From Pomphorhynchus laevis (lineage: Eukaryota > Acanthocephala > Palaeacanthocephala > Echinorhynchida > Pomphorhynchidae), in NCBI GenBank assembly GCA_012934845.2, contig WNNJ02002437.1:1-64000 (forward strand): a DNA stretch of 64,000 nt, read 5' to 3'. The first letter of the stretch is position 1. Each line of letters begins with the position of its first letter. The position numbers and the translations under genes were made by a program. The notes under the pieces were generated by a model that saw only the letters and a list, made by a program, of their open reading frames with translations, made no database searches and was not told the DNA's origin. This document shows positions 12,301 to 21,926 of this stretch, in pieces.

Positions 12301-15300
12301 TATTGTGTATATAAATTTAATCTCAAGTTAGATTACACAAGTAATTTCAGGTAATCTTTATTTGTAAAGATTATAAAATATTAAAAAAGTATTATCCAGA
12401 ATAGATCGATTCGTGTTATAACGTGGTTATTCATGCTATAACCTCTCTCTATATCGAACCTTTCTTGAAATCTTTGGATTCACATTTCAAAGCTTCTTTT
12501 AAGAAATACGCCGTACGATTACATTTGTAACAAAAGTGCAAATCCTCTGAGTTTGTCAGTCAAATCTAATGTGCATATTGTTTACTGATTTAAGCGGCCT
12601 GGCTTCTATTGACCTAATAAAATCGGTAACGCAGAAAATCCTATATGTGTAACGCATCTTCTAATCCTCGATAATTTACTTAATCAACTTTTTATTGTAT
12701 CAATATAAGATCATAAACTCCAAGAAAGAATGCTTCATCCTTGATGTCAGCCCTCATCATTGGCAATATCAATATAAAATCAACTTTTAGTAATCCACAG
12801 CTATATTTTGAAACTTGATTGAGAACAGTTTACCGTCACAACAGCTTAAATACGCTTTATTTTATATCCTTAACACAAATGTTAAAAATTGTAAGTAATT
12901 AATCATTATGCGATTAATCATTGTTCTATCTTAATGGGATAAATTAAGGTTTTATCCCATAAGGATAAACAATTCGGTTACCATTGGACTAAATTAAAAT
13001 GAACGGAATATTCTAAGAGATAAAACAAGTTTAATCTACAAGTTTAATCTAAAACTTTTCTTTACTAAATTTTCATTACATAACAATATGTAATATGAAT
13101 TTAATATATAATATGACTATGTTATCGAAATTATCTCTATTATATAATCTCTGATTATATGAAAATAATATAACACCTAATATAATTGTAATATTTAATA
13201 ATATTTCACTGTAATAGAAATTAATATGACATAATATTCCAAATTATATATATAATATACAAAATATTATATATATCTAATGCATCATTTATATCATAAA
13301 TTTCTAGAATTATAATATTTATTAAATATGATAAATATATTAAATTATTTTTAATTATTGTATTTGATTGCATCTGTGAGCTGAAATTTTTTATAGTATC
13401 ACTAACAGTATACTTACGCAAGCAATATTTTGCTTAAATATCATTCATATTACATAACAATATGTAATATGAATTTAATATATAATATGACTATGTTATC
13501 GAAATTATCTCTAATATATAATCTCTGATTATATGAAAATAATATAACACCTAATATAATTGTAATATTTAATAATATTTCACTGTAATAGAAATTAATA
13601 TGACATAATATCCCAAATTATATATATAATATACAAAATATTATATATATCTAATGCATCATTTATATCATAAATTTCTAGAATTATAATATTTATTGAA
13701 TTTTAAAATTCAAAAATCAGATTTATTTAATGTAAACACTTTATTAAGTTAAAATGCGTTTTCGAGTTTTACAGGCACTGGAAGATATGAGAACTTTCAA
13801 CAGAGTAGTTATAAAGGACATGAAACTGTCGGTTGCAAAATACGCAGATGCAAAATATGAATTTCTAGTAAGTACTTCTGTCATTTTTTATCTTACAGTT
13901 ACGAATCAAATTAATAAAATCAGCATTATTAGCATGTGTAGAAAAATATTAATCTTGTCTTTCATATTAATTTATTCATATATTATTAAATTTTGCCATT
14001 GTTTTGGACAATGGCAATGCCTTTATCCAGACATGGTCTTAAAATCTCTGTAAATTCGAATCTGAATTTCAAATTTATAATCTGACTAATAGTTTCATAA
14101 TTTATACGACTAAATATTGATTTAAAAGAGTTGATGTTTAAGTAAAAATTAAGTGTTAATGATATTAAGGCAGCTTAAACTGTTATCCTCAGAAATAGGA
14201 ATTTAAAATAATTTAATAATTTATTTAATTCTTAATACAAAACAAAAATTGAAAGAAATGAATTCGTTTATAAAAATAAATGTATTTTTATTTATAAAAC
14301 ATGGCGGCACTAGCTGTGGATATCTTTTCATTAACTACTTTTTACAATAAGCTTTTAAGAATTACACTTTTATTTCAGAAATCTAAATAATTTTAAATAA
14401 TAAAATAGGCGCTGGCTGTGTACAGTAGAAGAATCAAAGTACTTGTTAAGGGAAAATCATTGAAATTAATTGTTCAGTTTATTATTTTTATGTACAATAA
14501 ATTCTAAACAATTGAATTATTGAGGAAATCTAAACTTCACTTGAGTTATAACATTACATATCATAAAATAATTAACTTTAAAATTCTTACATTATCTACT
14601 TTGAATTTACAAATTGAAAAACAATCTAAAAGACAGGACGGTAATTGTCGTGTGCTGTCTCGAGCATGCACCCAGCATTTCCTCGTTTAACGGCAATAGT
14701 CAGGCGCTGTATAAAAAATCTGGCCGATTGGGGCTCCTGGGTGGTTCAGATTAATCGTGTGCCTAGGTTTCGGAGGAACTCTTTAATACCCTGACCGAAC
14801 GAGACATTATAAGCCCATTGTGGTAAAATAATAAACGCGTTGGTAAATGCCGCTATACTTTGCTCGTTTGGCCTGTTCGACGTCGCTAGTGAATGATCCG
14901 CAACCATTGACACGTGGCAATGGTTGTGGCAATTTTCGGGTAAGTGAAGTCTTTAATTTTAAAATAACTAACTTTTATAACTAGCTTTAGTATTTATAAA
15001 TAGCTTTACTATTCAAAATAGCTTTACTTTACTATCAGTGGATTGTGAATATCTGCAATGCTTGTTTTTTTTGTCTTGTAATTTTAGTCCTATTGTTTGA
15101 AAGCCAAAGAAATGGAGGAAGAGGAGAACATATATTTTAATTTCGGAGAACCGTTGTATAGAGTAGATACCGGCAACTATCAATACAGGTATTAAATATC
15201 ACAATATATCACAGAAATGCATAAAGTATCGCTAATTTTGTAATTGCGACGACAGTTAGATGTTTTCTCATATGCATAATTTTCAAAATTTTCCTAAATT

Positions 15301-18300
15301 ATGCAAAAAATGAAGAATTTAATTGCCGCTTTAATTGGCAAACATCGTTTACGAGCCTAGAAATTAATTTCTTCGCTCACATTCTTATTAGATGGCAAGT
15401 ATATACTGGCGCATATTATTAAATACTTTTTATTTTTACATATAAAATATATTATTCTTATATTGAATTGGTATAAAAAATAAATTCGTTTTTATATTTT
15501 CCTTGTTGCTGATAACATCAAGTTGTAATTTTAAATGTTCAAGAATTCAATTGTTTAATTTCTTTCAAGTCGAAGAATTTAGTTTCCTGCTCGATGTAAC
15601 AAGGAAACTGGCGATAGTGTCGAATTGATTGGAAAATGAACAATTTTGCAATCAACAAAAGTTGATTATTAAATCGAATGTTTTGTTTCTGATAATGTCG
15701 AAAGCAGCCTCAGAATATAAAAATAAATTGATGTTTATTGATTCTGCTCCAAAATAACAGATTATTGAATTTTGAGGTATAAAGAATTGTATTTTTGTTC
15801 CAATGAACTAAATAATTTAAGAGAATATAATTTTTTTTAAATAATTTAAGAATAATAATCTAATAATAATTTAATAATTTTAATTTAAAAAAAATAATTT
15901 AAGAGAATTATATAAAGTTAAATATGAATTAATCAAATTTTTATTAAATTTCAAACATAAAATAGTTATATATAATTATTTATATTATTTGAAAAAATTT
16001 TATTGCTATATTTACATAATATCAATATATAACATCTTTATTATAATTTAATCATTAAAATAATAACTGATGAGTTTATAATAATTGATAATTATCATTT
16101 AATAATTATTTAGTAATTATTACAGTATTTAATAATTTAAATTATTTAATGAAATTATTTAAATAATATTATTAAATTGAATGTTTTGTTTCTGATAATA
16201 TCAGAAGCAGACAACAAAATATAAATTAATTCTGCCCCAAAATTAAATTTCATTTTTTTTCTTAATAAATAAAAGATAATAAAAATCTTTAATGGAATAG
16301 AGACGTTTGATTTTAAAAAGCTTTAGCTAGTACGTAACGCTGAAGATAGCATCATTACAAATAAAACATTCATAATCAAGAAATATCTATTTTCCTAGAA
16401 TATAAGACAATACATTCATTGTACAAAAAGATGGGTAAGAACTTTCTTTTCATACACTCTATAGCATTATTGAAATTGTGTTGGTATACGTACCCGCAAT
16501 TAGCAATACAAGTGAAACCGATAATTTCTAATGACGATTGTCATTGGAAATTATCATTATTGATAATTATTGTTATGTAATTACCGATATTTTGAAGGAT
16601 AGTTTATATTTTTATCTAATAACGTTAATTTCTAATGGTTGTAAACACTACATATAACTGAACTCTTCTAGGAATGCTTTGTTTTGTTTGAGTTCTTGCT
16701 AGAATGACAAATATTTTGATTTACCGTTATTTTTTTTAAATTTTTACGATTATCTTTTTTAATCATTAGGGCTGTACTACGATGTCGTGAATTAAGCAAG
16801 CGGCAATTTATAAAAATGAAAAAAGTTGTATCTGAAAAGTTGGAGCTATTAGATAAAAAGCATGGTTAGTTATAAAAATAAAAGCAGTTATTAAGTTCAA
16901 CTTGATAAAAGTAAATTAATTTTTTAATGATTATCGTCGAAATAATTATCATAAATGAAGGTAAATGCTTGGATCATGTTCAAAATTTATCTCATAAAGA
17001 CACACGTTTAAAATTTTCAACAGAAATAAGTTTTTTATAATTGATATTTTTAAATTCAAATATTTTTTCTCTACAGAATCACAAAGAAGAAGCCTCAACT
17101 CCTAAATTGGCATAAATTAGTACATAATTTATCTTAATCAATTATATTATTCTTAATTCACTATGAAATTACGTTAAGATTAAACTATAAAGTAGTGACA
17201 TTCACTCTCTTAATCAAATTTAAATGATCAGATTAAAATAATGATATTTGTAATATCATTATGTATATTATATATCATTATGTATTGTATATTATATATC
17301 ATTATATATTATATACTTTAATATACTTAAATCAATTATATATCTTAAATCAATATTATATCTTAAATCACAAATTAATACTTTAATCCAGAATACTTTA
17401 ATCAGATCAGGTTAGCTAGATATATTAGAAATATCTAATATTGTAATTTATTAGTAAATATCAATTTTTAAAAAATGCAATATATAAATATATTAATTAT
17501 AATAATTAAATACAAGTCACTAATGAGTTGTTTATCAAAATTGCATTGTAATTTTCTGAAGATGCCAACAGAGGTTAGTGAAATATCAAATAAAATTTTC
17601 ATTCTTTCTTAATTTTTATCAATAAATGGATCATTATCAACTATTAAAATCAATAACATTTATTTACATTTTTGAAATCCTATTTATATTTAACACTGAT
17701 CGAGACATTCGACATTGATGTTTTTAGTAATACACGACAAATCAAATTAGCTAACTGAGTCTACGTATTTAATATTAATATTTTAATAGACTATTTGGAT
17801 ATTTAATATCTCTCTCTTCAGAAAAACAATCATATTTTTTTAAGAATTATTGATGTTGAATCAAAGAAAGAAGAAAAATTTTTATTTGATATTTGTCTAA
17901 CCTCTATTAGCATATTCAGAAAATTACAATCTTATTTAATTATAATTTTAATTTTCTGAATGTGCAAACAGAGGTTAGACAAATATCGAATATCCCCTTT
18001 ATTGACCCAGCTCCAATAATTCTTAAAAAATATGATTGTTTTTCTGAATAGAGAGATATTAAATATCCAAATAGTCTATTAAAATATTAATATTAAATAC
18101 GTAGACTCAGTTAGCTGATTTGATTTGTCGTGTGTTACTAAAAAATTCAGTGTCGAATGTCTCGATCAGTTTGAAAAATTCATATTACATTTTAAGATTA
18201 AAACTTTATAGCACCAATATTTCAATCAAATTAAATTACAATAATAATTTTCTGAATATGCTAACATAGGTTAGCGAAATATCAAATAAAATTTCCCAAT

Positions 18301-19080
18301 TTTTTGATCTAGCTCCAAATATTCTTTATATATATGAGATTATTTAATTCATTTTGAAATTAGATTTTAACATAAACGTTTATTCTTAAATAAATTAGAT
18401 AACAATACCGTTTACACCTCACAGACATCTTTAACAAGCTTTTATAAGCAGAATTACAATGCACCAGCCGTGATCCTTTGAGATCTCAACAGAATTAAAA
18501 GTTATTTTGCCTTAAAGCAACTTTTAATTATTAAAACGGCTTTAAATTATTATCAACGTTAAATTATTTCGTTTTAAAAAAGCGTTATTGATATAATTTA
18601 TCGTTAGCGTTATTGATATAATTTATCGTTACAGTTGAATATCTGAGTGAAATATTCCGTTCATTCACGAAGGCAATGGTGACTATTAACAAAGAATGTG
18701 TTGCACATCTTCCAAACGTAAATTTTCTTCCAATCGAAGTGGATTTGTTTTTGGAGAAGGTATCGGCGATACCAATAGACACTGAATATAAAGAACAACG
18801 TGGTAGCACCGAAACGTTGTTCCTGGTTGACGATACTAGTTGGTTGGACGATCAAAAAGACTGCGGCGATTACGGTAATGTTGATGACATTACTTTAGAT
18901 TTAGATGAGAAATTATTGCTAAGCGACGATTGTTGTTTCAATAAAACCGTAGAATTACAGAACAATGAGCATGACGACGCTAATATGCTACTAATGAATG
19001 ACGATAATCCGCTATCAATGTCATCTGTTATGGCAGAAATCGCCAGTCTCGATTTTGCATCTGTCAATGCTCTTAAATAG
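399..19080 (+). CDS. PICK1: PICK1 (PDZ and BAR/arfaptin-homology protein), 5' end outside window
   Basis: Membrane-curving adaptor: the PDZ domain binds receptor C-termini and the BAR domain binds lipids. Exons: 399-481 (second half of PDZ, GDEIIAINGKNVKG), 10110-10199 (linker, LGLTRAILCN), 10250-10366 (LVKKLEHINKL), 11669-11802 (IGVRDPQKNA), 13775-13867 (LEDMRTFNRVVIKDMKLSV), 15088-15188 (YCLKAKEME...GEPLYRVDTGNYQYR), 16770-16864 (LRCRELSKRQFIKM...KLELLDKKH), 18635-19080 (FLPIEVDL, acidic tail, TAG). All have GT/AG borders, and phases agree across the last seven. One short exon after 481 (end of PDZ, about 25 residues in the family) was not found: exon 481 ends in phase 0 while 10110 needs one base from its donor exon. 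It may be lost, diverged or overlooked. Family assignment is by recognition of PICK1 motifs in order, not by alignment. A poly(A) signal AATAAA lies at about 19142. Confidence 0.9.
741..2125 (-). CDS. Protein tyrosine phosphatase domain (PTPN1/PTPN2-like), fused to or abutting a LINE
   Basis: The C-terminal third of the long minus-strand frame is a classical PTP domain: SYINANFVGYKPANRSYI, SQGPLSNTISHYWNMVW, the WPD loop in YTDWPDFGEP (about residue 913), the P-loop HCSAGIGRSGT (about 944-954, Cys and Arg present) and the Q-loop QTPEQLRF. It should dephosphorylate phosphotyrosine. The usual NRY phosphotyrosine-recognition loop is not visible; FLERNGK stands near that place. An acidic, Ser-rich tail of about 120 residues follows, without the hydrophobic anchor of PTP1B. 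No intron interrupts it. A possible 3' splice site (ATATGCAG then TCAAATC, near 2123) means it could be an exon whose frame joins the LINE by chance, rather than a true fusion. Confidence 0.8.
741..4736 (-). mobile_element. RLE-type LINE: reverse transcriptase plus restriction-like endonuclease, frame continuing into a PTP domain
   Basis: Read on the minus strand, one frame runs from 4736 to 741, broken once by a TGA at 4293-4295 (looks like CGA to TGA). Upstream piece: RT fingers with PGCLGLRPEHLQDL and LIALEKPNGGIRPIAIGDTL. From 4223, 1160 codons stay open: palm (AKIDVSNAFNTIDR; GVQQGDPLGP; catalytic WYLDD near residue 120), a Cys/His cluster (CSRC...C..H...C, about residues 417-434), then a restriction-like nuclease (RPADILIYEDPPEAVDF, about 479-495). 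These are parts of non-LTR elements with a C-terminal RLE; the clade is uncertain. The frame then continues into a tyrosine phosphatase (separate entry). The LINE half looks clearly richer in G+C than the PTP half, changing near 2110-2160. It lies antisense in the first PICK1 intron seen here. Confidence 0.85.
4740..5494 (-). pseudogene. 5' (zinc-finger) part of the same RLE LINE, out of frame
   Basis: A minus-strand frame from 5494 to 4832 has a zinc finger CSVCGRVISI...GLIKVHGPIRSRCLG followed by RRIPWNLRSRSARILSRLIAD...LLLGFAKIAFI. This finger-linker order (Cys-Cys, HGP, Cys, then a helical IP..RS/A...L block) is what I recall N-terminal to the RT in this LINE group. The frame is shifted relative to the RT block, so at least one indel lies near 4740-4840. 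Most of the element's 5' portion therefore survives, but the protein is interrupted. Confidence 0.7.
5500..6680. other. AT-rich PICK1 intron sequence
   Basis: No coding signal seen. It contains a short tandem duplication around 5925-6015 (TATAGGCATAAAATTAAAAC and TATTCTTCTATATGACTTCTA twice) and repeated AATTAATTAAATAATAAA-type tracts at 6130-6260. Confidence 0.6.
6680..6895. repeat. Near-perfect palindrome, about 92-bp arms, with GACCGAAACGTTG core
   Basis: Left arm starts at GGCATTATTAATTATCCACA and runs to about 6775; the right arm (from about 6797) is its reverse complement, ending in GATAATGCC. The loop is about 20 bp. Each arm carries GGGTCACTGTGATTGACCGAAACGTTGTT: a GGTC/GACC stem followed by GAAAC, which resembles stem II plus GAAA of Penelope-type hammerhead ribozymes, but without an intact CUGAUGA box. 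Confidence 0.8.
6900..9110. other. PICK1 intron, no gene seen
   Basis: AT-rich. It holds small local repeats (GAATGCTGAT repeats at 7590-7625; an inverted AGCAGCTACTTTTG pair about 7675-7715; AGGTAGAC/TACCTAAT inverted pairs near 7880-7960) and a TATATAATATTA-rich stretch at 8990-9100. The missing PICK1 exon would be expected between 482 and 10109, but I could not place it. Confidence 0.5.
9110..9690. repeat. Unclassified G+C-richer insertion in the PICK1 intron
   Basis: A block of more balanced composition between AT-rich flanks, bounded on both sides by runs of TATATAATATTAT-type sequence. An open frame at 9461-9688 gives no recognisable motif. It is probably a transposable-element fragment; strand and family are unknown. 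Confidence 0.35.
10716..10992. repeat. Fold-back (MITE-like) element, about 110-bp inverted arms
   Basis: Left arm TTTTATTCAAGGACACAAAC through GCCTATCACAGACGCCTAGC is mirrored at the right end (GGCGTCTGTGGTAGCGCATT through TTGTGCCAGTTAATAAAAG). Arms are similar but not identical, which suggests age. It lies in the PICK1 intron 10367-11668. No transposase frame inside. Confidence 0.75.
11158..11208. repeat. Perfect short hairpin, about 23-bp arms
   Basis: GGTCACTGTCTCGTTCAGCG is followed after a few bases by its exact reverse complement CGCTGAACGAGACAGTGACC. Its GGTCACTG ends resemble the GGGTCACTG of the 6.7-kb palindrome. Confidence 0.8.
13083..13697. repeat. Tandem duplication of about 245 bp, units about 371 bp apart
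   Basis: ATTACATAACAATATGTAAT...TCTAGAATTATAATATTTAT at 13075-13322 recurs at 13446-13694 with very few differences. The second unit was later carried to 48.5 kb together with two PICK1 exons. Confidence 0.8.
13390..15292 (+). repeat. Source segment of a 1.9-kb duplication (copy at 48502-50403)
   Basis: Covers PICK1 exons 13775-13867 and 15088-15188 with the intron between them and flanks. By eye about nine substitutions plus single-base indels separate it from the copy, roughly 99.5 % identity. Both exons are identical in the two copies. Confidence 0.9.
15660..16260. repeat. Two diverged copies of a short interspersed repeat
   Basis: 15665-15775 and 16180-16250 share AATGTTTTGTTTCTGATAAT, AAATATAAA and GATTCTGCTCCAAAATAACA/AATTCTGCCCCAAAATTAA. 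A related run GATCCTGCTCCAAAACAACA occurs in the repeats at 29.3 and 59.3 kb. Family unknown. Confidence 0.45.
17690..18175. repeat. Large fold-back element, arms about 230 bp
   Basis: Left arm 17697-17930 (GATCGAGACATTCGACATTG ... AGGTTAG-type end) and right arm about 17945-18170 are inverted copies meeting at a short AT centre. The shared landmark AGCTAACTGAGTCTACGTAT appears at 17749 and inverted at 18100. Flanking fragments of the same family lie at 17550-17600, 18230-18330, 23090-23165 and 38638-38675. It lies in the last PICK1 intron. Confidence 0.8.
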
Positions 19081-20000
19081 ACATGTATTACATTATCATT
19101 TGTTTTGTTAATTATATCCGTATTGACTTTCGAATTTGGGGAATAAAACTATTTGTTTGAAATTTGTTTATATGCTGCTAGTCACACACGAGACAGATGG
19201 CGTCATCGTAGGTTTGCTATTCGACAAAGATAACTATTATGTTATCATCGTAATTTTGTTCCGAACTTCGATCACATGCAGTTATTTTATAATCTGCCAA
19301 TAGTGATAAGTGCTTACCAGTCCACAGAACTGAACATTATTTTAGATATAAATAATATTTAATCAACATTATATTTCGAAATTGCATCATCAAAAAGATC
19401 TTTAATCGTGCAAAAACAAGTTCAAACTTTGATTATGTAAGTTTAAGATTACCGTGCTGAGTGAGGCCGGAAAGTGGTATCTGAAATTTGGTTGATTTTA
19501 CATTTAATTCCCAATAACACTTTACGAAAATAATGGATATCGTTTATAATATATATGATATTCGTAAGAATATTTTGATGCTCTATTATAAACCTATACG
19601 GTGAAACGAAGGATACATACATAAGTAAGACATAATAAATCAATGTGTATTACAATCGATTTGTAGGTTTAAGATGCAATATTTTATACGAATTTTTATT
19701 GTTTCGGCCAACTGATTTTATTCTGGTATGACGTTGATTTTAAAGCAGTTGTTGTCAATGGTGTTAATATGACACTAGTATTTTTAAATCTTGATTTAAA
19801 TTTTAGTTTAGTGCTTTTTGATATTCAAAATATCATTTATATACCCAAAGATTGATTCATGATATGTAATTCTAATCACTTAAAATATAAATTAAACTGA
19901 TTCCCTTATTATAGAATTTTAAACTAAATTACTATGAAAATATCACCAAATAGAAAATAGTAAAATATATAAATCAACAAAATATAATTAAAAATAAATT
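19081..20000. other. PICK1 3' flank and AT-rich spacer
   Basis: A candidate poly(A) signal is at about 19142. No further gene is supported; a minus-strand frame at 19449-19643 has no recognisable content. Confidence 0.5.
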
Positions 20001-20004
20001 TAAA

Positions 20005-20200
20005 ATCATTAACGGGAAATTTTTATGGATAATAAATAATATACTTTGTATTAAAATAAGATACTAGAGAAGCAAATTTCATCAGAGGAAATACGTCATC
20101 TGAATGTTTAAACCTAAAAATAAATTTAAATTATATAAAGATATTAAATATGTTCCGATATATTGATGATCTGTCTAATCATTTTTACAGTAGAACGTAA
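20005..20200 (+). mobile_element. Penelope-like element fragments
   Basis: 20023-20075 matches the 3' end seen at 39.0 kb in opposite orientation (TTTTTATGGATAATAAATAA, then TATACTTTGTATTA...ATAAGATACTAG). Directly after it, 20115-20175 resembles the RT segment around YMKYMFRYIDD, here decayed. Tail and internal pieces lie in the same orientation, as in partly tandem Penelope insertions. Confidence 0.6.
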
Positions 20201-20345
20201 CGTAATTCCAGCTAGATTCATTACCAGAAAACATGTTTAATTAAATATCTTAAATTTAATAATTTAACATATACTATGAAATACTATTTAATATTTAAAT
20301 GTTATATCAAGTTATTTACCTGTCTTACAGGTTATTTACCTTCAA

Positions 20346-20788
20346 CAATACCTGTGAGGATAATATTGTGCCACAACCAGAAGAATTTCAGCTCACAGAC
20401 GCATTCAAATTAAATTAAAAAGCATTCATTGCAAGTGGCAGCGTGAAAAACGGGTGATCCGGCCAGCGGATCACACAACTAGGTAGGTTTCTAATAGATC
20501 GTTAGAATACGATCCCCTACTGAAAGTAATATACAACAATGTATATCTACACAACTGGAGCAGCCAGCCAAGTAGATGTAGCGTTGAATCAAGATACAGA
20601 CGTCCTGAGTTCGAATTCGATCAGCACAGTGTACGAAGAAAGCAGATAATAAGGGTCGAAACGTGAAATGTAGGTCTGGGTCAGCAGCTGATGAGACCCA
20701 CCCAGACTGATTAGTATCGTCCTGCTGTATCAAGAATAGGAACAATACCTGTGAGGATAATATTGAGCCACAACCAGAAGAATAACAA
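20346..20788 (+). repeat. Short element with 43-bp direct repeats, tRNA-like B box and hammerhead-like core
   Basis: AATACCTGTGAGGATAATAT...CCACAACCAGAAGAAT occurs at 20346-20388 and again at 20744-20787. Between them are an A-box-like GCCAAGTAGATGTAGCG, a B-box-like GAGTTCGAATTC (about 20608) and GGGTCGAAAC (20655) followed by CTGATGAGACCC (20687). GGGTC/GACCC would be stem II around the hammerhead CUGAUGA and GAAA boxes, but they stand in circularly permuted order. GTCTGGGT/ACCCAGAC offers a competing helix. Confidence 0.55.
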
Positions 20789-20796
20789 GTTATACT

Positions 20797-21310
20797 ATTT
20801 AATATATGGATAAAATTGAATTAATAGAAGCCTTAAATATTTTGATAAACCAAAATTATTTAAAAGTAGGAAAATCGATATCAAAGCAAGTGAATGATTT
20901 TCTAATTGGAGGTAATAGTAGCCCAATCATAGCTGACTTATTTTTAAGCTTTTATTGAATATGAATTTGTTTATTAAAGTTTATAAAATAAATATAAATT
21001 ATATAAAGACATGAAATATATGTTTCGGTACATTAATGATATATGGGTATTAAACTCTATCAATTTTTATTCAATAAGTGAACAAATTTATTCAGGTAGG
21101 CCCATTCTTAATAAAGCCAATATTAATGATAAAGAAGCTGTATATCTTGATATGAACATTAAATTAACATCAATTAACAGTATTTTTAATTTATATCGTA
21201 ACGATGGCATATTTAAATTTACAAAAAACATTTTTGCATAAAAGCAGTCATGCAAATCATATAATATTAAATATAATACATTAAATAATGAAATTTTACG
21301 TATTGATGGA
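20797..21310 (+). mobile_element. Penelope-like element, RT fragment
   Basis: Plus-strand translation gives MDKIELIEALNILINQNYLK, then GGNSSPIIADLFLSF, then YMFRYINDIWVLNSINFYSI and YLDMNIKLTSINS: the RT block also seen at 39.2-39.7 kb. The active-site Asp pair reads ND here. Frames are broken between 20945 and 21010. Followed by a run like the 39.2-kb post-RT block (YNTLNNEILRI). Confidence 0.8.
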
Positions 21311-21319
21311 TAACATGAC

Positions 21320-21926
21320 TCGAATAAAATGATATAAAATGACATAAAATGACGTGAATACTTTTTACTGTTAGAAGACCGAACAACTTGGTATTGCTCC
21401 GGCGGAAAACAAATATAAGGTCGCAAAAACAAAAATTAAAGGTAAAATTTTGATTCAAGCTTTTTAATAGAATGCAAATAATCCATTTAGACGATCAAAG
21501 CACCGAAAAACGAACAACTAATAATATATTATTAGGTTAATAAATTTTAAACGATCGTAGATGGAAATCTGAGCACGAATCTAATTTATCTAACATACAT
21601 AATTTAAATTATTTCTGACATAACACTAGGACATTGTATAATCTATAACCAGAAATTCCAAAAGTAATAAAATTTTGGAATTTCAGATGATGCTATCAGG
21701 GGATCCGCTCCATGTCAAATAAAAATCAGGTGATTTCCTTCCGCTCAATTTATAATAATTTTTGATATATACAGAAGTAGTTCGAGCAACAATTGTTCTA
21801 AAATACAAATATTACAACTATCATCGATATCCAACAAGCAGTTAATCGTATGTAATGCTTAAAATGGACAGGTTGTAATTGTAAAGATATGTGGAGACAA
21901 TTATAGCAACTTAATAAGGATCTCTA
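21320..21926. other. Spacer without recognised gene
   Basis: Moderately AT-rich; small local repeats (AAAATGATATAAAATGACAT). Nothing else supported. Confidence 0.5.

Noticed and set aside
13221-13421. 66-residue Ile/Tyr/Asn-rich frame
   Set aside because: Low-complexity AT-rich intron sequence within a tandem duplication.
13754-14053. 99-residue protein, twice in the window (also 48866-49165)
   Set aside because: The first 38 residues include the PICK1 exon, which begins at 13775 after TTTTACAG; the rest reads through the donor CTA|GTAAGT into intron.
18585-18855. Minus-strand frames opposite the last PICK1 exon
   Set aside because: Shadows of the plus-strand PICK1 coding exon with conserved FLPIEVDL.
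20640-20720. Complete, ordinary type I hammerhead ribozyme
   Set aside because: The two conserved boxes and stem II are present but in permuted order, and helix I does not form next to CUGAUGA; kept only as a candidate finding.
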